A stretch of 8,150 nucleotides of DNA from Bordetella parapertussis (GTDB lineage: Bacteria; Pseudomonadota; Gammaproteobacteria; Burkholderiales; Burkholderiaceae): contig CAMDLJ010000099.1 of NCBI GenBank assembly GCA_945901665.1, positions 1-8,150 of the forward strand, written 5' to 3'. A program made the position numbers and the translations under genes. Under the pieces are notes generated by a model. The model made no database searches. It was not told the DNA's origin and worked only from the letters and a program-made list of their open reading frames with translations. Shown here piece by piece: positions 5,596-8,150 of the stretch (position 1 is the stretch's first letter; each line of letters opens with the position of its first letter).

Positions 5596-7578
5596 TTACA
5601 CATTCATGCCGGCTTCGTGGCCCTCGGCAGTGGCCGACAAAGTGTCGCGGGCGATCTTACAGTCGCCCACCACAGTCACGCTGAGGCCTGCCGCCACCAG
5701 GGCTTGGTGCAGTTCGTCGTTGGGTCGGCGTGGCGTGGCGTAAGCAAAAAAAGCCACGTTGCCAATGTCTTGCAAAGGGCCGCCAAACACGCTGCGGTAC
5801 TGCAGGCAGGCTTCGTTTTCAAAGCGCTCGGTCCACACCGGATCAACCCAGGTTTTGACCTCGATGCCACGCTCGAAAAAGCGTCGGTGGATGCGTTGGC
5901 GCATCACCAGCACGACCTCTTCGGCGATGGTCTCGCGCGGTGACAGCACCACCACGCGATCAAAGCGGTCGCGCAAATACTCGGCGGCGGCATAGGTGCC
6001 TTCGGTTTGGTCCAGGTCGTAGATCACGGCGGTGCCCGTCAGCGGGCCCCGGTGGGTCAGCAACTCGGCCATCGCTTCACGCAGGTCGGGCACCACCCCA
6101 AGCTCTTGCAATTGAACAGGCAAATCTTGTGGCCAGGTCATTCGGGCACCGGTGGCCAGCACCACGGTGTCGGGTCGCCAGGCCAGCACATCACCCACTT
6201 GCGCGGGGCGGCCCAACTGAAACCCCACGCCCAAGCGCTGGGCAGTGATCCATTGGTGGTCGTAAATGCTTGACATTGACTCACCCAAGGGCAGTTGGGC
6301 CATCAAGCGCGTTTTGCCCCCCACCTCGGCTGAGCTGCCCCACACCATCACCCGATGGCCGCGCATGGCCGCTGTCACAGCCGCTTGCAGGCCGGCGATC
6401 CCCGCACCCACCACGGCCACTTTGCGCGCAGCGCGGGCGGGCTCCAGGCGCTCGTCGAGTTCATTGGCCTGGGCCAAGCGCGGGTTGTTGTCGCACCCCA
6501 TGTGGCGGTTGTTGTTGATGGTTTTCCAACAGGTGTTGCACGACACGCAATAGCGGATGTCGCTGGCGCGACCGGCTTGGGCTTTTTGCGGCCATGCCGG
6601 GTCAACGATCAATGAGCGGCCCAAGCCAATCATGTCCGCGTCACCACGCGCCAAGATCGCCTCCGCCTCAGCCGGATCGGTGATGCGACCCAAGCCCATC
6701 ACCGGTACCGTGGGCGTCCAGGCCTTGAGGGCGCGGATCAAGCCCATATAGGTCTGGCGCGGGTAGCTGTCGTCGGGCAAGTGCATCTCCAAACTGCGGT
6801 GGTGCGAGCCCTGGCAATAGGTCAGGTAATCCACGCCGACCGCTGCCACCAAGGCTTGGGCAATTTCGCCTGCTTGGGTCTGCGCAATCCCCCCAGGCAC
6901 GCCGTCGTCGCCTGGTAACTTCACGCCAATGATGAAGCCCGGCCCACACAGCTCGCGGACGGCTTGGCAGGTGTCGACCAAAAACCGCAAGCGCCTCAAC
7001 GCATCGCCGCCATAGGCGTCGTCACGCTGGTTGGAGCGGGGGGACAAAAACTGGTGAAACAAATGGCCGTGCCCTGCCGACACCTCAATGCCGCCAAAGC
7101 CACAGGCTTGCATGCGCAGGCACGATTGCGCGGTGTGCTCGATAAATTGCGCAATCTCTTCCATGCCCATGGCGCGGGGCATGGAGTAGCTCAGGTCATC
7201 GGGCAAAGCAGAGGCACCCAGGGATTGGTAGGTCCGCCCAGGCACATGGCGGCCACGGCCTGTGTCTTGCACCTGGCCGATCAACACGCTGTCGTGGGCG
7301 CGCACCCCGTCGGCCAAGCGGCGCAGGTCATCCACCATGCTGTCGTTGAAAGCGCACAAGCGCTCCGGGCCGTGGTGGGGAGCAATGCCCATCGGATCGG
7401 TCACCACCATGGCCGCACCCCCTTTGGCGCGGTTCACGTAGTAATGCAAATAGCGCGGGTGCAAGCCTTGATGGGCGCCAAAACGGGGCGAAATGGATGC
7501 ATGGGTGATGCGGTTTTTCAGCCTTTGCCCAGCCAAAATTTGTGGGCTGAACAAGCGGGGGTAAGGGGTCTCGTCCAT
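5596..7578 (-). CDS. Two-module OYE-family oxidoreductase (trimethylamine dehydrogenase/2,4-dienoyl-CoA reductase-like) with Fe-S and dinucleotide-binding domains
   Basis: A 660-residue cytoplasmic flavoenzyme. Residues 8-340 form the FMN TIM barrel: YPRLFSPQILAG, LKNRITHASIS, FLSPRSNQRDDAYGG at 177-191, GVKLPGDD at 218-225, and DADMIGLGRSLIVDP at 313-326. Cys344, Cys347, Cys350 and Cys362 (C-x2-C-x2-C-x11-C) form the 4Fe-4S site. Its C-x2-C-x2-C start is as in trimethylamine dehydrogenase rather than the C-x2-C-x3-C of FadH. The C-terminal module has GAGIAG at 391-396, VVLATGAR near 472-479, a second nucleotide fold at VIYDLDQTEG (518-527) and VVGDC at 636-640. By eye, Ser30 sits where trimethylamine dehydrogenase has its FMN-linking Cys30, so covalent FMN is not expected. 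Asp105 replaces the usual His of QLxHxGR. The ATG at 7578 fits the family start but lacks a Shine-Dalgarno; a TTG at 7599 is the alternative. It heads the minus-strand run. The substrate is unknown; a C=C or C-N oxidation or reduction is likely. Confidence 0.9.
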   Translation of the reverse strand: MDETPYPRLFSPQILAGQRLKNRITHASISPRFGAHQGLHPRYLHYYVNRAKGGAAMVVTDPMGIAPHHGPERLCAFNDSMVDDLRRLADGVRAHDSVLIGQVQDTGRGRHVPGRTYQSLGASALPDDLSYSMPRAMGMEEIAQFIEHTAQSCLRMQACGFGGIEVSAGHGHLFHQFLSPRSNQRDDAYGGDALRRLRFLVDTCQAVRELCGPGFIIGVKLPGDDGVPGGIAQTQAGEIAQALVAAVGVDYLTYCQGSHHRSLEMHLPDDSYPRQTYMGLIRALKAWTPTVPVMGLGRITDPAEAEAILARGDADMIGLGRSLIVDPAWPQKAQAGRASDIRYCVSCNTCWKTINNNRHMGCDNNPRLAQANELDERLEPARAARKVAVVGAGIAGLQAAVTAAMRGHRVMVWGSSAEVGGKTRLMAQLPLGESMSSIYDHQWITAQRLGVGFQLGRPAQVGDVLAWRPDTVVLATGARMTWPQDLPVQLQELGVVPDLREAMAELLTHRGPLTGTAVIYDLDQTEGTYAAAEYLRDRFDRVVVLSPRETIAEEVVLVMRQRIHRRFFERGIEVKTWVDPVWTERFENEACLQYRSVFGGPLQDIGNVAFFAYATPRRPNDELHQALVAAGLSVTVVGDCKIARDTLSATAEGHEAGMNV

Positions 7579-7657
7579 GGGCAAGGCAGTATGAATCAAG
7601 GCACTTTAACCCAGGCCAAGAGCGAGCCGACCCCTCAAATACCCGCAGATACAAAGA
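7579..7657. other. Short gap between the OYE-type gene and the tRNA terminator
   Basis: Any promoter specific to the minus-strand run should lie here, since the terminator at 7658-7686 blocks read-through from the tRNA. On the minus strand CATACT at 7593-7588 is a fair -10 match, but no good -35 stands 16-18 nt before it, and it would give an almost leaderless transcript. No other candidate is better. Confidence 0.3.
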
Positions 7658-7686
7658 AAAAACCAGCCCTTTTGGGGCTGGTTTTT
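7658..7686. terminator. Bidirectional intrinsic terminator after tRNA-Leu
   Basis: A 12-bp perfect stem (arms 7658-7669 and 7675-7686) has a GC core CCAGCCC/GGGCTGG, a 5-nt loop and A/T tracts on both sides. On the minus strand it ends in a run of six T just after the tRNA, so it should stop the tRNA transcript. The T5 on the plus strand lets it work in the other direction too. Confidence 0.88.
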
Positions 7687-7692
7687 CAAGAG

Positions 7693-7780
7693 TGGTGCCG
7701 GAAGCCGGAATCGAACCGGCACGGTGTTTTGCACCGGCAGATTTTGAATCTGCTGCGTCTACCAATTTCGCCACTCCGGC
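7693..7780 (-). tRNA. tRNA-Leu (anticodon CAA)
   Basis: An 88-nt class II tRNA with encoded CCA. The acceptor stem GCCGGAG pairs with TTCCGGC (one G-T pair), followed by discriminator A and CCA at 7695-7693. The D arm is GCGAAATTGGTAGACGC. The anticodon arm GCAGA-TTCAAAA-TCTGC gives CAA at 7746-7744, reading UUG leucine codons, which are frequent in this window. The long variable arm CGGTG-CAAAA-CACCG marks a Leu/Ser/Tyr-type tRNA, and the T arm is GCCGG-TTCGATT-CCGGC. All stems pair. It is close to what I recall of E. coli tRNA-Leu(CAA). Confidence 0.97.
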
Positions 7781-7796
7781 AGGAGGGAAAGACGGA

Positions 7797-7805
7797 ATTA
7801 TGGCA
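7797..7805 (-). promoter_or_regulatory. Extended -10 promoter candidate for tRNA-Leu
   Basis: On the minus strand TGC followed by CATAAT (7805-7797) is an extended -10 element with a 5/6 match to TATAAT. The mature tRNA 5' end lies 16 nt further on, giving a short 5' leader. No good -35 is seen at 17 nt; TTGGAT lies 20 nt upstream. The site overlaps the region just before the cysM start codon. Confidence 0.5.
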
Positions 7806-7815
7806 CAGTGCGGGG

Positions 7816-8150
7816 ATGACATATCCAACCATTGAAGACGCGATCGGCCATACCCCCTTGGTGGCCTTGCAACGCATAGGCGCCCAACACAATGCCGAGC
7901 GCGGCAATGTGATTTTGGGCAAGCTCGAAGGCAACAACCCCGCCGGCTCGGTCAAGGACCGGCCTGCCTTGTCGATGATTCAGCGCGCTCAAGAGCGTGG
8001 CGACATTCGACCCGGCGACACCTTGATCGAGGCCACCTCGGGCAACACCGGCATTGCGCTGGCCATGGCTGCAGCCATCAAAGGCTATCGCATGGTGCTC
8101 ATCATGCCCGAGGAGTTGTCCATTGAGCGGGCGCAAACCATGAAAGCCTT
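7816..8150 (+). CDS. cysM: Cysteine synthase B (O-acetylserine sulfhydrylase B), N-terminal part, runs off the right edge
   Basis: The first 111 residues of a PLP-dependent cysteine synthase, which joins O-acetylserine with sulfide or thiosulfate in the last step of cysteine synthesis. AIGHTPLVALQRIG opens the protein as in CysM. KLEGNNPAGSVKDRP holds Lys47, the PLP Schiff-base lysine, and EATSGNTGIALAMAA carries the TSGNTG substrate/PLP loop at about residues 74-79. KGYRMVLIMPEELSIERAQTMKA follows. The EGNNPAGSVKDR stretch and the missing CysK-type start favour CysM over CysK. The ATG at 7816 fits the usual N-terminus. Only GGGG touches the ATG; an AGGAGG at 7781-7786 is too far away. It is divergent from tRNA-Leu with 35 nt between them. 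It looks like a housekeeping gene unrelated to the catabolic genes. Confidence 0.95.
   Translation, partial: MTYPTIEDAIGHTPLVALQRIGAQHNAERGNVILGKLEGNNPAGSVKDRPALSMIQRAQERGDIRPGDTLIEATSGNTGIALAMAAAIKGYRMVLIMPEELSIERAQTMKA

Noticed and set aside
7639..7652. ATAC-N6-ATAC spacing as a regulator site upstream of the OYE-type gene
   Set aside because: A 4-bp direct repeat is too short to separate from chance.
7328..7828. Minus-strand open frame spanning the tRNA, terminator and OYE start
   Set aside because: It runs straight through a fully folded tRNA gene and a terminator; it is not a protein gene.
1..8150. CRISPR array, insertion sequence or phage remnants
   Set aside because: No regularly spaced repeats, transposase, integrase or terminal repeats were found by eye. 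The tRNA-Leu has no integrase or second partial tRNA copy beside it.

Overview
The window reads as a piece of a betaproteobacterial chromosome, most likely order Burkholderiales and probably a Comamonadaceae-like bacterium. The support is indirect: moderately high GC, heavy use of TTG for leucine, two Bug-type (TctC-like) periplasmic solute-binding proteins in 8 kb, and a small beta-barrel protein of a kind I associate with Burkholderiales. The genus cannot be fixed from this sequence.

Layout. At the left edge (1-234, minus) is the N-terminal part of a YqjM-type Old Yellow Enzyme (OYE). It is divergent, across about 100 bp carrying a perfect 9-bp inverted repeat, from a plus-strand run: a small exported beta-barrel protein (334-858), a stand-alone LON substrate-binding-domain protein (862-1464), a Bug solute-binding protein with a Tat-like signal (1486-2484) and a FrdA/KsdD-like FAD dehydrogenase (2604-3938). 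A minus-strand run converges on it and ends one base away. Read in its own direction it is a two-module OYE/trimethylamine-dehydrogenase-like flavoenzyme with an Fe-S motif (7578-5596), a YecD-type isochorismatase-fold protein with Gly in place of the catalytic Cys (5574-4987), and a second Bug protein (4950-3940). Beyond a bidirectional terminator (7658-7686) lie tRNA-Leu(CAA) on the minus strand (7693-7780) and, divergent from it, the start of cysM (7816 to the window edge).

How the genes may fit together. Solute capture by two Bug proteins, redox chemistry by two OYE-family enzymes and an FAD dehydrogenase, and a YecD-type hydrolase-fold enzyme look like an uptake-and-degradation locus for an organic acid or enone-type compound. 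The substrate cannot be read from the sequence. No TctA/TctB membrane subunits and no regulator are in the window. The LON-domain protein, the tRNA and cysM look like housekeeping neighbours.

No CRISPR array, insertion sequence, phage gene or clear sign of recent transfer was seen. The most promising leads are the two flavoenzymes with the Gly-type YecD protein as an uncharacterised catabolic set, and the inverted repeat between the first two genes.
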